In this document: piece by piece, positions 24,464 through 33,635 of the stretch
How positions within the stretch are numbered: position 1 is the first letter of the stretch
How the letters are laid out: the number at the start of each line of letters is the position of its first letter
DNA from: TMED14 sp963925545
Lineage (GTDB): Bacteria > Bacteroidota > Bacteroidia > Flavobacteriales > Schleiferiaceae
Reading direction: 5' to 3'
Assembly: GCA_963925545.1 (NCBI GenBank)
Contig: CAWUSA010000002.1
Coordinates: forward strand, 6,247-70,246
DNA length: 64,000 nucleotides
The notes under the pieces: generated by a model
The model's database searches: none
What the model was told of the DNA's origin: nothing
Seen by the model: the letters and a program-made list of their open reading frames with translations, nothing else
Made by a program: the position numbers and the translations under genes

Positions 24464-25951
24464 TTAACGCTCCAGTGCCCCTGCGTCGGGAGATAAGACC
24501 CTGCTGTGGTTCAAGGCGTCCAATGGCACGCGTTGCGCAGCAGGTGCGATGCCTAGGTCGATGGCTTGAGAGGCTGAGTCCAAGGCATAATCCCATTGAT
24601 TGATGTCCACCAATTGTGGGTCTGCATTGAAAAGGCAATTCAAAAACTGGTTGGGGTCTGTTGGGTCATAAGTGGCCGGGCTTGGATTGGTGTTCAGCTT
24701 GATCAATGATCCCTCAAAGTGGGTATTGAAGGCTGCTTGATTGCCATGGCCAAACCCGACTTCTGAGCCTGTGCTGCCTGTGATGATGCAGTTGCTGAAG
24801 TTTGCCTCGTTCAAATCCCTGTACCGGTAGCTTCCCATGCCGTCATCGTAGCGATTGAATAACCCAATGGTTGCTGTGTTCCTTGCAGAAGGGAAGTGAT
24901 TGACAAAACTGCAATGGTCAGCATTCACTGTTCCTCCTAAGGTGTAAAAACCATAAAGTCCCGCATTGCCAATGACCACATTTTCCATGTGAATGTTGCC
25001 AAACCCGGAATAGATGCCCGCTCGACTCATGTCCGTGATCCGGCTGTTTGTGATGGTGACATTGGGTCCCTGGCCTAGCGGGACGGAGTCAGCCCGGATA
25101 CCAATGCTTCCGTTGCGCAGCCATGTGTGGTTCATGGTTAAGCTGGCACCTCGCTGCACAAATAGGCCACCAAGTACGCCACCCCACTGGCCCGGGATGT
25201 TGTGGTAAAATGGCTCCAGCCGATCCCCCTCCAAGGTAATAGGGTTGTCATAGCTGCCGTTGTTGGAGGCATCCATCCGAAGTTGCCCTCCGCTGCTGAC
25301 CCAAATGCCAGATTGGTTGTGAAAATGCAAATGACTGTCTGCCAGTATATCTAAGCTGCTGGCACTGTCAATAAGAACATAGCCATAGATGATATGTGGT
25401 TTATCAGTGGGCCAAGTAGTCTGTCCATTGATGATCCTGTAGGGAATGCGGATGTCTTGGTTTGGTGGATTTTGCGGAATAACAAGCAGCTGGTTGGGGT
25501 AGTGGAAATAGGCATCCAATGCCAGGGTGACCAAATGGATGTCCTGACTGAGGCCTGCATTGAGCAGGACAATGGAGTCCGTGTAAAGGAAGGACATGCC
25601 GTTCGCCGCTGCCGTCACCTCCACAAAAACATAGATGCTATCATTCGCCGCCAGTTGGATATCAGCAAAGTGATGCCCGCTCTCCCCATTGACATTGATG
25701 CGGAAAGGGCTGCTTTCACCGCCAGCCAAGTACAGGTTGTTGATCAAAACAGCCTGATTGCTAGGGTTGACAATGCGCATCTGGCGCGTTGAACTGCCCA
25801 CCGAGCTGAACACGGTGTCCAAGTAGACTGTGTCTGAAGAGAAGGTTAGCGTGACAGGTTCTGTGGAAGGTTTGAATTCAGGCTTGCATGCCATGGCAAA
25901 GGCCAGAACCAAGGCGCTGAAAAACAAGAAGGATGACTTACGGAGTTGCAC
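24464..25951 (-). CDS. Lipoprotein with right-handed parallel beta-helix
   Basis: 495 residues beginning at GTG (an in-frame TAA lies three codons upstream and there is no better ATG). The lipobox is LAFAMAC, so the mature protein starts at Cys22. An N-terminal Ig-like region (VTLTFSSDTVYLDTVFSSVGSSTRQMRI) is followed by repeated beta-helix turns such as GSIGIRADSV, ITDMSRAGIYSGFGNI and NVVIGNAGLYGFYTLGG. It ends RVLSPDAGALER, close to the 'pDiGAyE' end of parallel beta-helix proteins. Likely surface- or periplasm-anchored and possibly polysaccharide-binding; no catalytic residues are evident. Confidence 0.85.
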   Translation of the reverse strand: MQLRKSSFLFFSALVLAFAMACKPEFKPSTEPVTLTFSSDTVYLDTVFSSVGSSTRQMRIVNPSNQAVLINNLYLAGGESSPFRINVNGESGHHFADIQLAANDSIYVFVEVTAAANGMSFLYTDSIVLLNAGLSQDIHLVTLALDAYFHYPNQLLVIPQNPPNQDIRIPYRIINGQTTWPTDKPHIIYGYVLIDSASSLDILADSHLHFHNQSGIWVSSGGQLRMDASNNGSYDNPITLEGDRLEPFYHNIPGQWGGVLGGLFVQRGASLTMNHTWLRNGSIGIRADSVPLGQGPNVTITNSRITDMSRAGIYSGFGNIHMENVVIGNAGLYGFYTLGGTVNADHCSFVNHFPSARNTATIGLFNRYDDGMGSYRYRDLNEANFSNCIITGSTGSEVGFGHGNQAAFNTHFEGSLIKLNTNPSPATYDPTDPNQFLNCLFNADPQLVDINQWDYALDSASQAIDLGIAPAAQRVPLDALNHSRVLSPDAGALER

Positions 25952-26036
25952 GTGATGTTAAAGGTTAAATTGATGTATCTTCGCCAACCGCAAAATGGAG
26001 GTCGGGCCAAATCCTGATCTATTAATAATTACCGCG

Positions 26037-26288
26037 ATGAAAGAAGGCATACACCCAAACAATTACCGCGTCTGCGCATTCAAAGATATGAGTACTGGCG
26101 ACGTTACACTCATAAAGAGTGCAGCAAATAGCAACGAAAATCTTGAAGTGGAGGGAACAGAGTTTCCATTGATCAAAATGGAAGTCTCCTCATTCTCCCA
26201 CCCATTCTACACTGGCAAGAGTAAATTGGTTGATACAGCAGGCCGTGTGGATAAGTTCCGCAACCGCTACGCCAAGTTTAGTAAGTAA
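26037..26288 (+). CDS. rpmE2: 50S ribosomal protein L31 type B
   Basis: 83 residues starting MKEGIHPNNYRVCAFKDMS and ending with the KSKLVDTAGRVDKFRNRYAKF segment typical of L31. It is type B, without the CxxC zinc motif; a single cysteine remains. The frame extends 14 codons upstream, but the ATG at 26037 gives the family N-terminus. The 85-base spacer to the beta-helix gene holds only a weak TATCTTCG. Confidence 0.95.
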   Translation: MKEGIHPNNYRVCAFKDMSTGDVTLIKSAANSNENLEVEGTEFPLIKMEVSSFSHPFYTGKSKLVDTAGRVDKFRNRYAKFSK

Positions 26289-26308
26289 TTGGTGCTAACT
26301 TGGGGGCT

Positions 26309-27466
26309 ATGGAGTTGATTTTCCACTGCGACCAAGAACACCATGGCTTAAAGCCTCTAACATGGACCCGTCCTGTGTCGGATCTACGCATTGGCATTTT
26401 AACGATTTCTGAAAAGTGGTCCAGGTATTTATCTGCGACCAGGTTGTCTTTTCATACCGCCGATCACTTGGCAGTCAAGTACCCCTTGTCTTCTGCAAGC
26501 GATGCTTTGCACCTGCGTGGGGGTCTGCTACCATCACCCGTATTGGTTGCTGCTGTGCAGGCCTTGACGCCTGGCCAGAAGCTGGTTTGTGGTGATCAAT
26601 GGTTGGCCCACCGACAGGGCGATGACCTGATCGAATTCAAAGGGGATGTGCAGATTGTGCAACGACCTCATCAGATCTTCCAGTGGAATGCGACGGAGAT
26701 GGACAAAGATTTTGATCTACTGACAGCAGGTCGGCGCTCACAAAAGATTGCTTCAAGCAACACCTTGATTGGTGACCGAATCTTCCTTGAGCCAGGAGCG
26801 AAGGTGGAAGCCAGCGTGCTCAATGCCACAGATGGACCTATTTACTTAGCAATTGATTCGGAAATCATGGAAGGTTGCTTGGTCCGAGGGGGTCTAGCCT
26901 TGGGAGAGAATAGCCAGCTGAAAATGGGTGCGAAAGTCTACGGTTCAACGACTATAGGGCCGTATTGCAAAGTCGGTGGCGAGGTCAATAACTCTGTCTT
27001 CTGGGGCTACAGTAGCAAGGCCCATGAGGGGTTTTTAGGTAATTCAGTGATTGGCCAATGGTGCAACCTGGGTGCTGACACAAACAATTCAAACCTCAAG
27101 AACGACTATGGCATAGTCAAACAATGGCATGTGCCTTCAGGTCGATTCCTTTCAACGGGTTTGCAATTTTGCGGACTCATCATGGGCGATCACAGCAAAT
27201 CTGGCATCAATACCATGTTCAATACGGCTACTGTCATTGGCGTTTCATGCAATGTGTTTGGTTCAGGGTTTCCCCGCAGTTTGATTGCAGATTTTTCATG
27301 GGGTGGGGCAAGCGGCCAGTCCACTTACCGATTAGATAAAGCCTTAGTCACTGCAGAACTTGTCTTGGCCCGAAGGGACATGCTATTGGATGCCGTTGAA
27401 TCGGACATCTTGTCAGCCATTTTTGCTCAAACTGCAAAAAATAGGGGTGGCACGGGCATTGCGTAG
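26309..27466 (+). CDS. GlmU-like sugar nucleotidyltransferase family protein
   Basis: 385 residues. The N-terminal part (MELIFHCDQEHHGLKPLTWTRPVSDLRIGILTISEKW) matches Bacteroidota 'GlmU family' proteins, which have a diverged nucleotidyltransferase-like domain. The second half (~150-350) is a left-handed beta helix of hexapeptide repeats (e.g. SEIMEGCLVRGGLALGENSQ and GPYCKVGGEVNNSVFWGYS). A GGGGG stretch 3 bases before the ATG at 26309 is one of the few clear ribosome sites here. True GlmU activity is doubtful, since the pyrophosphorylase loop is not visible. Confidence 0.85.
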   Translation: MELIFHCDQEHHGLKPLTWTRPVSDLRIGILTISEKWSRYLSATRLSFHTADHLAVKYPLSSASDALHLRGGLLPSPVLVAAVQALTPGQKLVCGDQWLAHRQGDDLIEFKGDVQIVQRPHQIFQWNATEMDKDFDLLTAGRRSQKIASSNTLIGDRIFLEPGAKVEASVLNATDGPIYLAIDSEIMEGCLVRGGLALGENSQLKMGAKVYGSTTIGPYCKVGGEVNNSVFWGYSSKAHEGFLGNSVIGQWCNLGADTNNSNLKNDYGIVKQWHVPSGRFLSTGLQFCGLIMGDHSKSGINTMFNTATVIGVSCNVFGSGFPRSLIADFSWGGASGQSTYRLDKALVTAELVLARRDMLLDAVESDILSAIFAQTAKNRGGTGIA

Positions 27467-27477
27467 TTATTTAGTCT

Positions 27478-29913
27478 ATGGATCAATTTGGGCAATTTCT
27501 CCTCTCAGAGGACACAGACTTCATTCCTCTCATCACCAATGAGGAAGACAACAAAATTCCTGACAATGAATTAGCGGAAGAGATTGCCATCCTTCCCCTG
27601 CGGAATACCGTGCTGTTTCCCGGTGTGGTTTCCCCTATAACTGCTGGCAGAGACAAGAGTATTCAGTTAATCCAGGATTCTCAGCGTGCAAAAAAGCGCT
27701 TTGGTGTCTTAGCACAAAAGGAAATGGACATTGAGCACCCCAATGCTGATGACATGTTTGAAGTTGGCACCTTGGTACAAATGATCAAGTCATTCCGCAT
27801 GCCTGATGGCAACATCACTGCCATATTGCAAGGCAAGCGCCGATTCCGTGTGCTGGAATGGCTGGGTCAGGATGGCCCTTACCTGCGCGCAAAGGTGACC
27901 TACCTCAATGATGATGAGCGGGAGATGAACGATGTGGAATACTCAGCTTTGATGGAGAAAATCCGTGAATTGGCTTTGGAAATCATCGGAGAATCACCCA
28001 ATATCCCAACGGAGGCACAAGTGGCGGTTAAAAACATTGAATCGGACACCTTCTTGGTTCACTTCATCGCCAGTAACATGAACCTGAGTGTTCAGGCAAA
28101 GCAAACCATCATCAACATGGATGACATTGGTAAGCGGGCCAGCCTTGTCTTCAAGAATTTGGTGCATGAGAAGCAAATGATGGAGGTCAAAAATGACATC
28201 ACCAAAAAGGTGCAAACAGAATTTGATCAGCAGCAGCGTGAGTACTTTTTGCATCAACAAATGCGCACGATTCAAGAAGAGTTAGGCGACAACAGTGGAG
28301 AGGCAGAGATTGCTGCCTTGAAGGAGCGTGCAGAGGTCATGCAATGGCCGGAATCAGCTGCTGAGCAATTTGAGAAATCATTGAAGCGACTGCAACGCAT
28401 GAATCCCCAGGTGCCAGATCACGGAATCCAAAGGAATTACTTGGAACTCATGCTGGATTTGCCATGGGATCACGTCAGCAAGGATAAGTTGAAACTGTCT
28501 CGTGCCAGAAGAATTTTACAACGTGACCATTTTGGTATGGACAAGGTGAAGGAGCGCGTTTTAGAGCACCTTGCCGTCCTTAAGCTTAAGGGGGACATGA
28601 AAAGCCCCATCATTTGCTTGCATGGCCCTCCTGGGGTTGGTAAGACATCTTTAGGCAAGTCCATTGCAGAGTCTTTGGGGCGTGAGTACGTTCGCATGTC
28701 TTTAGGGGGTCTTCGCGATGAATCAGAGATACGTGGTCACCGCAAAACATACATTGGCGCTATGCCAGGCCGCATCCTTCAACTCTTGAAAAAGGCAGGA
28801 ACAGGCAATCCCGTTTTTGTATTGGATGAAATTGACAAACTGTCATTTGGCGCACAAGGTGACCCATCCTCTGCATTGCTTGAGGTGTTAGACCCTGAGC
28901 AAAACAGTGAATTTTATGACAACTTCTTGGAGATGGGTTATGACCTATCCAAGGTCTTGTTCATTGCCACCGCCAACAACATTGGTGCTGTGCAGCCTGC
29001 CTTGCGCGATCGCATGGAGTTGATAGAGGTCTCTGGTTACACTGTAGAAGAAAAAATGGAGATTGCTAAAAAACATCTGCTTCCCAAGCAATTGGAACGC
29101 CATGGTTTGGCTTCCAAAGCCATTGCGATGGGTAAGCGAGAGATGCGATTTGCCATTGAACGCTACACTCGGGAATCGGGGGTGCGAGACTTGGACCGAA
29201 AGATGGCTCAGCTTGTGAGAAAGTTGGCTTTAGCTAAAGCAGAGGGCAAGGCATTTGACGCAACACCTGATCAGGCCATTGTGCAAGAGCTCCTCGGTAC
29301 TCCGCGTTTTGATGCACACATGTACCAAGGCAACGAAGTTGCTGGCGTGGTCACAGGGTTGGCGTGGACACCCGTGGGTGGCGACATCCTCTTCATTGAG
29401 TCCAACATTGCTCCTGGCAAAGGCAAGGTCACCATCACGGGCAACCTGGGTGACGTAATGAAGGAGTCTGCGCGTATTGCTATGGCTTACATCAAAGCCA
29501 ATGCTGAGAAATTAGGCATTGATGCCAAGCTATTCACCAGCTATGACATCCATGTCCATGTGCCAGAAGGGGCCATTCCAAAAGACGGCCCATCCGCAGG
29601 GGTCACTTTGTTGACAGCATTGACTTCCTTGTTCACTCAACGCAAGGTCAAGGCAAAATTGGCCATGAGTGGCGAGATCACTTTGCGCGGTAATGTCTTG
29701 CCAGTCGGAGGTTTGCGTGAGAAAATACTGGCCGCCAAGCGATCGGGCATCAATCAAATATTGCTCTGCAAGGACAACAGGAAAGACGTGGATGAAATTC
29801 CCCCTAAATACATCAAAGGCATGCACATTCACTATGTGTCAGAGATGCTTGAGGTCATCGATTTTGCCCTTTTATCGACCAAGGTGAAGGATGCCAAGCA
29901 ATTGCTTGCGTAG
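27478..29913 (+). CDS. lon: ATP-dependent Lon protease
   Basis: Degrades misfolded and regulatory proteins. The 811 residues comprise a LonN substrate domain (~35-235), coiled coil (~240-320), AAA+ module with Walker A GPPGVGKT (383-390) and Walker B VFVLDEIDK, and a protease domain with Ser706 in KDGPSAG and Lys749 in GGLREKI. All catalytic residues are intact. It lies 11 bases after the GlmU-like gene and ahead of porQ, whose promoter begins 3 bases after the lon stop. Confidence 0.98.
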   Translation: MDQFGQFLLSEDTDFIPLITNEEDNKIPDNELAEEIAILPLRNTVLFPGVVSPITAGRDKSIQLIQDSQRAKKRFGVLAQKEMDIEHPNADDMFEVGTLVQMIKSFRMPDGNITAILQGKRRFRVLEWLGQDGPYLRAKVTYLNDDEREMNDVEYSALMEKIRELALEIIGESPNIPTEAQVAVKNIESDTFLVHFIASNMNLSVQAKQTIINMDDIGKRASLVFKNLVHEKQMMEVKNDITKKVQTEFDQQQREYFLHQQMRTIQEELGDNSGEAEIAALKERAEVMQWPESAAEQFEKSLKRLQRMNPQVPDHGIQRNYLELMLDLPWDHVSKDKLKLSRARRILQRDHFGMDKVKERVLEHLAVLKLKGDMKSPIICLHGPPGVGKTSLGKSIAESLGREYVRMSLGGLRDESEIRGHRKTYIGAMPGRILQLLKKAGTGNPVFVLDEIDKLSFGAQGDPSSALLEVLDPEQNSEFYDNFLEMGYDLSKVLFIATANNIGAVQPALRDRMELIEVSGYTVEEKMEIAKKHLLPKQLERHGLASKAIAMGKREMRFAIERYTRESGVRDLDRKMAQLVRKLALAKAEGKAFDATPDQAIVQELLGTPRFDAHMYQGNEVAGVVTGLAWTPVGGDILFIESNIAPGKGKVTITGNLGDVMKESARIAMAYIKANAEKLGIDAKLFTSYDIHVHVPEGAIPKDGPSAGVTLLTALTSLFTQRKVKAKLAMSGEITLRGNVLPVGGLREKILAAKRSGINQILLCKDNRKDVDEIPPKYIKGMHIHYVSEMLEVIDFALLSTKVKDAKQLLA

Positions 29914-29916
29914 GCC

Positions 29917-29924
29917 TAACTTTG
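29917..29924 (+). promoter_or_regulatory. -7 element immediately before porQ
   Basis: TAACTTTG, exact TAnnTTTG, then GCTCC and the porQ ATG at 29930. The 5-base gap suggests a leaderless transcript separate from lon. Confidence 0.55.
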
Positions 29925-29929
29925 GCTCC

Positions 29930-30946
29930 ATGCAGAAACCCCTATTTGTTTGCCTCATGGTCTTTGCGCTATCGATCCATGCACAGATCAGTAGCAGGGC
30001 AAGCTTTGCATCGCTTGCTGCCACCGTTGGCGGCAGAAGCGCAGGGCTAGGCGGATCTGCTTATGGCCATCCTGGCGATGCGAGCATGTCTGCAGGGAAC
30101 CCTGCCCTATTGAGCTTCATTGACAACAAGCAAGTTGGCATAACCCATTGGTCATTGCCAACAGGCTTGAAACGTGGCAACATGGTGATTGCGAATGATT
30201 GGGGGCACATCAAAAACCCAAAATGGCGAATGGCCATGGCTGTTGACTACTGGCAAACCGGGGAGCTAGCTATGACAGATGCTGCGGGCTACCTGATTGG
30301 CAGTTTTGATGCTAAAGAGATCATTCCACGAATCACAGTGGCTTACCAAGATGGCCCTTGGACTGCTGGCGCGACCATTAAATGGGCACAACTGGTTTAT
30401 GCCGGGTACAATGCACAAGCCCTGGCTGCTGATTTAGGCGTGGTCTACAGCATGGATTCGGGTTACACACAAATCGCCATGGTTATTCGCAATGTAGGCT
30501 ATGGCATTGAGTCATTTGATGATAACTACGAGCCCGTTCCCTTTGAGTGGAGCCTATCCATCAGCCAGAAACTCAAACATGCACCCTTTCGCTGGAACCT
30601 TACCTACAAGCATCTAGAGTTATGGGATTTGACCTTTTTTGACCCCTTGCAGCTGGTGCGAGACCCCCTGAGTGGGACCACTTACTACAAGGAATTTGAT
30701 TGGACCAATCAATTGATGCGTCATTTACAGCCATCAATTGAAGCTCAGCTTGGTGGCCGGGTCTTTGTGCAACTAGGCTACGATTTTCAACGCATGTTGG
30801 AGTTGCGTGTGCCTGACTGGCGAACCAATGCGGGCATGTCATTGGGCATAACCATTCATGCAGGTCGAAACATCTATCAGTATGGCCAGGAGATGGCCCA
30901 TGTTGCAGGACGTATCACCCATGTATCACTCATACGAAATCTATAA
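29930..30946 (+). CDS. porQ: Type IX secretion system protein PorQ
   Basis: Outer-membrane barrel of the PorV/PorQ family that works with PorU/PorV/PorZ in attaching type IX cargo to the surface. The 338 residues have a signal peptide (MQKPLFVCLMVFALSIHAQ) and the family opening SFASLAATVGGRSAGLGGSAYG. Repeated beta strands and GNPALLSFIDN near residue 55 fit. The start at 29930 follows a promoter element and removes 13 unlikely codons. It precedes cmk by one base, the conserved Bacteroidota pairing. A T9SS cargo protein is encoded at 40 kb. Confidence 0.92.
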   Translation: MQKPLFVCLMVFALSIHAQISSRASFASLAATVGGRSAGLGGSAYGHPGDASMSAGNPALLSFIDNKQVGITHWSLPTGLKRGNMVIANDWGHIKNPKWRMAMAVDYWQTGELAMTDAAGYLIGSFDAKEIIPRITVAYQDGPWTAGATIKWAQLVYAGYNAQALAADLGVVYSMDSGYTQIAMVIRNVGYGIESFDDNYEPVPFEWSLSISQKLKHAPFRWNLTYKHLELWDLTFFDPLQLVRDPLSGTTYYKEFDWTNQLMRHLQPSIEAQLGGRVFVQLGYDFQRMLELRVPDWRTNAGMSLGITIHAGRNIYQYGQEMAHVAGRITHVSLIRNL

Positions 30947-30947
30947 C

Positions 30948-31640
30948 ATGTCCATTGTCATTGCCATTGATGGCTATTCATCAACAGGGAAAAGCACCAT
31001 TGCTAAACGATTGGCTGAGGCCCTGGATTACATCTATATTGACACTGGTGCCATGTACCGAATGGTTGCTCTTTATAGCATGCAAGCTGGCTGGGTGAGT
31101 GATGGACGCATTGACAAGGATGCCTTGGTTGCAGCCTTGGATCAAATTGAACTCAGTTTCGTCCGTGATGCTTCAGGTGAGAACGTGGCCATGCTCAATG
31201 GGTTGAATGTTGAGTTAGCTATCAGAAGCATGGCTGTCAGCCAAGTGGTTTCAGCTATTTCATCCATTTCAGCAGTTCGTCAAAAATTGGTGGCTCAGCA
31301 GCAATCCATGGGACAATCGAAGGCCGTGGTATTGGATGGCAGAGACATTGGAACTGTGGTTTTCCCGGAGGCAGAGCTGAAGATTTTCATGACTGCAGAC
31401 AGCGATGTGCGTGCCAGCCGTCGCCATGCAGAGTTGCAAGCAAAGGGACAGAGTCAAGTCACCTTGTCAGCTGTTCGTGACAATTTATTGCAGCGAGATG
31501 AGGCGGACCAGGCACGGTCAGATTCACCATTGCTTCAGGCAAAAGATGCGCGGTTGTTAGACAACTCGACCATCACACCTGATGAGGTGTTTCAAGTAGC
31601 CCTTTCATGGGCTAAACTTGCCATTGAGGGCAAAGCCTGA
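30948..31640 (+). CDS. cmk: Cytidylate kinase
   Basis: Phosphorylates CMP and dCMP with ATP. The 230 residues start MSIVIAIDGYSSTGKST, with a Walker A loop (GYSSTGKS). The IDTGAMYRMVAL substrate region, VVLDGRDIGTVVFP and DNLLQRDEADQARSDSPL are typical. The start lies one base after the porQ stop. Its TGA abuts the reverse-strand stop of psd with no base between them. Confidence 0.97.
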   Translation: MSIVIAIDGYSSTGKSTIAKRLAEALDYIYIDTGAMYRMVALYSMQAGWVSDGRIDKDALVAALDQIELSFVRDASGENVAMLNGLNVELAIRSMAVSQVVSAISSISAVRQKLVAQQQSMGQSKAVVLDGRDIGTVVFPEAELKIFMTADSDVRASRRHAELQAKGQSQVTLSAVRDNLLQRDEADQARSDSPLLQAKDARLLDNSTITPDEVFQVALSWAKLAIEGKA

Positions 31641-32297
31641 TCAAGCTTGCTTGAGGCGAGCAATCAATGTTTCGCCACCCACGGGTTTATCGCCAACCTT
31701 TGCAAGGATTTCCGCATCCATTGGTAGGTAGATGTCGACCCGTGAACCAAAGCGAATGAAACCAACCTCTTCACCGGCCTTCACAACAGATCCGGGTTTT
31801 GAGTAAAGGGAAATTCGCCTAGCTACCGCACCAGCAATTTGACGAAAAAGCACAGGGCCTCCTGTGGATTCAATCACCACGGTGGTGCGCTCATTCATGG
31901 TGGAGGATTTAGGGTGCCAAGCAACCAGGAATTTCCCTGGATGGTATTTTGCGTAAACCACGGTCCCTTTGATGGGGCTTCTGGTGACATGCACATTGAG
32001 TGGTGACATGAAAATACTGATCATCATGCGTTTGCCATGAAAATACTCGGGTTCATTGACCTGCTCAACGATGACCACCTTGCCATCTGCGGGTGCGACC
32101 AATTCCAGCTCCCCGGCAACCGCGCTGCGGTTGGGATTTCTGAAAAATTGCACCACAAGGGCAAAGAGAATGACGGCCACGATGAGGTAGGCTGTGATGA
32201 CCCATGCCAAGGCATTGAGATAGGTCATCAATACGTAGGGAAGGGCCAATAAAATCAGGGCGGAAAAAATCGATCGTTTGCCTTCGTGATGTATCAT
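31641..32297 (-). CDS. psd: Phosphatidylserine decarboxylase family protein
   Basis: Short-form proenzyme making phosphatidylethanolamine from phosphatidylserine. The 218 residues have N-terminal membrane helices (~10-50), HVTRSPIKGTVVYAKYHPGKF and the self-cleavage site FGSR in GFIRFGSRVDIYLP, where cleavage between Gly and Ser would create the pyruvoyl group. The FGS variant replaces LGS of the long enzymes and is normal for this short form. It follows cdsA by 11 bases, so two steps of phospholipid synthesis are joined. Confidence 0.94.
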   Translation of the reverse strand: MIHHEGKRSIFSALILLALPYVLMTYLNALAWVITAYLIVAVILFALVVQFFRNPNRSAVAGELELVAPADGKVVIVEQVNEPEYFHGKRMMISIFMSPLNVHVTRSPIKGTVVYAKYHPGKFLVAWHPKSSTMNERTTVVIESTGGPVLFRQIAGAVARRISLYSKPGSVVKAGEEVGFIRFGSRVDIYLPMDAEILAKVGDKPVGGETLIARLKQA

Positions 32298-32308
32298 AGT
32301 ATAGAGGG

Positions 32309-32962
32309 TTAAGTGATCAGTATGCCAACGATGAGACTGGCTAGGATGAAGCTATCAAAGCGGTCAAGGAACCCGCCATGCGCAGGCAGAAAAATCCCAG
32401 AGTCTTTCACGCCAGCTAAGCGTTTGATTTTGGATGCGATTAAATCCCCAATCGGGGCGGCAAAGCCCACAATCAATGGCAGTTTCCAGGCCAATTCAGG
32501 CCATGAATTGGGCAATGACCACTGCGCCAAGGCATCCATCTGCCACAAAAGCAGCACAGCTCCCAAGAGGGATGTGAACAGCCAGCCAATGATGGCTCCT
32601 TCCCAGGTTTTTTTAGGAGACAGGGAGGGTGCAAGTGGGGTTTTTCCTAACCATCGACCACCGATATAGGCCATGCTGTCAGACAGCCATACAAGGATGA
32701 AAATCCACAGCAACACCTCGCCGCCTGAATGGATGTCGGACCAAGCATCATGGGTCCACAGAAAGAAGGTGGCAAAAGCACTCGACAGGAGGTAAAGGGT
32801 GGTCCGAAGCTTCACCATGGCGGTCAATGCCTTCATGACAAGCACTTCACGCAAACTGCCGATGAATGCAATCAAAAGCAAGGCGGGGCTCCACCAAGTG
32901 GACAAGCAGATGGCCGTGACAATCAGGGCATAGAGGAGACCCCATGTCAATCGCCGCCTCAT
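32309..32962 (-). CDS. cdsA: Phosphatidate cytidylyltransferase
   Basis: Makes CDP-diacylglycerol from phosphatidic acid and CTP, supplying phospholipid synthesis. The 217 residues hold about six membrane helices and the C-terminal signature (GDLIASKIKRLAGVKDSGIFLPAHGGFLDRFDS, in which the DR and DS acids bind metal). It is short for the family (often ~270), so the N-terminal helix set is reduced. It overlaps the LUD gene by an ATGA and is followed by psd. Confidence 0.95.
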   Translation of the reverse strand: MRRRLTWGLLYALIVTAICLSTWWSPALLLIAFIGSLREVLVMKALTAMVKLRTTLYLLSSAFATFFLWTHDAWSDIHSGGEVLLWIFILVWLSDSMAYIGGRWLGKTPLAPSLSPKKTWEGAIIGWLFTSLLGAVLLLWQMDALAQWSLPNSWPELAWKLPLIVGFAAPIGDLIASKIKRLAGVKDSGIFLPAHGGFLDRFDSFILASLIVGILIT

Positions 32963-33585
32963 TTTGCAGCGGACATCAGGTGATCTTCCAGCAAGAAAAA
33001 GTACAATTCCCGGTTTTTGTTGGGATCAATTTTCGCTTTCGCCACGGAGTCGTCTTGCTTCCCTTTGAGGGTGATGATGGACAAGGGGCGTTGTTCTTTG
33101 TGAAACCTGTTGATGGCAATCATGCCATCTGTTAGGCCATTAACCACTTGTTTAACGCTACCAAAGACGATGTGGATGGCTGGCAGTTGAGCGAATTTCA
33201 AACCTTGTGTTTGTGCATCAGAAATCATGACACCACCAGTCTTTGCAATGGCTGCATGGCAGGTAGTCAACATGGCGTTGGCTTCTAGGGGGTTGTCTTT
33301 GATGACAGACAGGCCTGCACCTTGTGCCCAGTGATGCAAAGCATTCTCAGGGACAAACAGGGCCTGTTCACCAGACTCAAGGCCCACATTCCTAAGCTGA
33401 TCAATGACGTCCTGCTTGTTGTTGCAATAAATAAAGTAGCCGCCGGACTGGGTGAATGCTTCAGCAAAGGTGAAATCCAAAGGGGATTTCTCGACGGGCA
33501 TGTAAGGGCTTTTTGCCGTGTCAGAATCACCATGCTTGGGTGAGCCGCTGAGAAGGGAAAAGAATTTACCGATAAAGCTTGCCAT
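32959..33585 (-). CDS. LUD domain protein (LutC/YkgG-like)
   Basis: 208 residues. GGYFIYCNNKQDVIDQL near residue 48 and AIAKTGGVMISDAQTQG near 133 are the LUD core, and the ending KNRELYFFLLEDH also fits Bacteroidota members. LUD proteins include LutC of lactate oxidation, but no lutA/lutB is nearby and the position between ftsH and cdsA is a separate, conserved context. Its function there is unknown. A 50-base gap separates it from ftsH. Confidence 0.83.
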   Translation of the reverse strand: MASFIGKFFSLLSGSPKHGDSDTAKSPYMPVEKSPLDFTFAEAFTQSGGYFIYCNNKQDVIDQLRNVGLESGEQALFVPENALHHWAQGAGLSVIKDNPLEANAMLTTCHAAIAKTGGVMISDAQTQGLKFAQLPAIHIVFGSVKQVVNGLTDGMIAINRFHKEQRPLSIITLKGKQDDSVAKAKIDPNKNRELYFFLLEDHLMSAAK

Positions 33586-33635
33586 GTCTTGTACTTGAAC
33601 GGATAAAACTACGGATTTCCTGATGGGAGCAAAAG

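Noticed and set aside
31780..31800. psd lacking the LGST cleavage motif
   Set aside because: The FGSR variant is normal for the short-form decarboxylases; not an anomaly.
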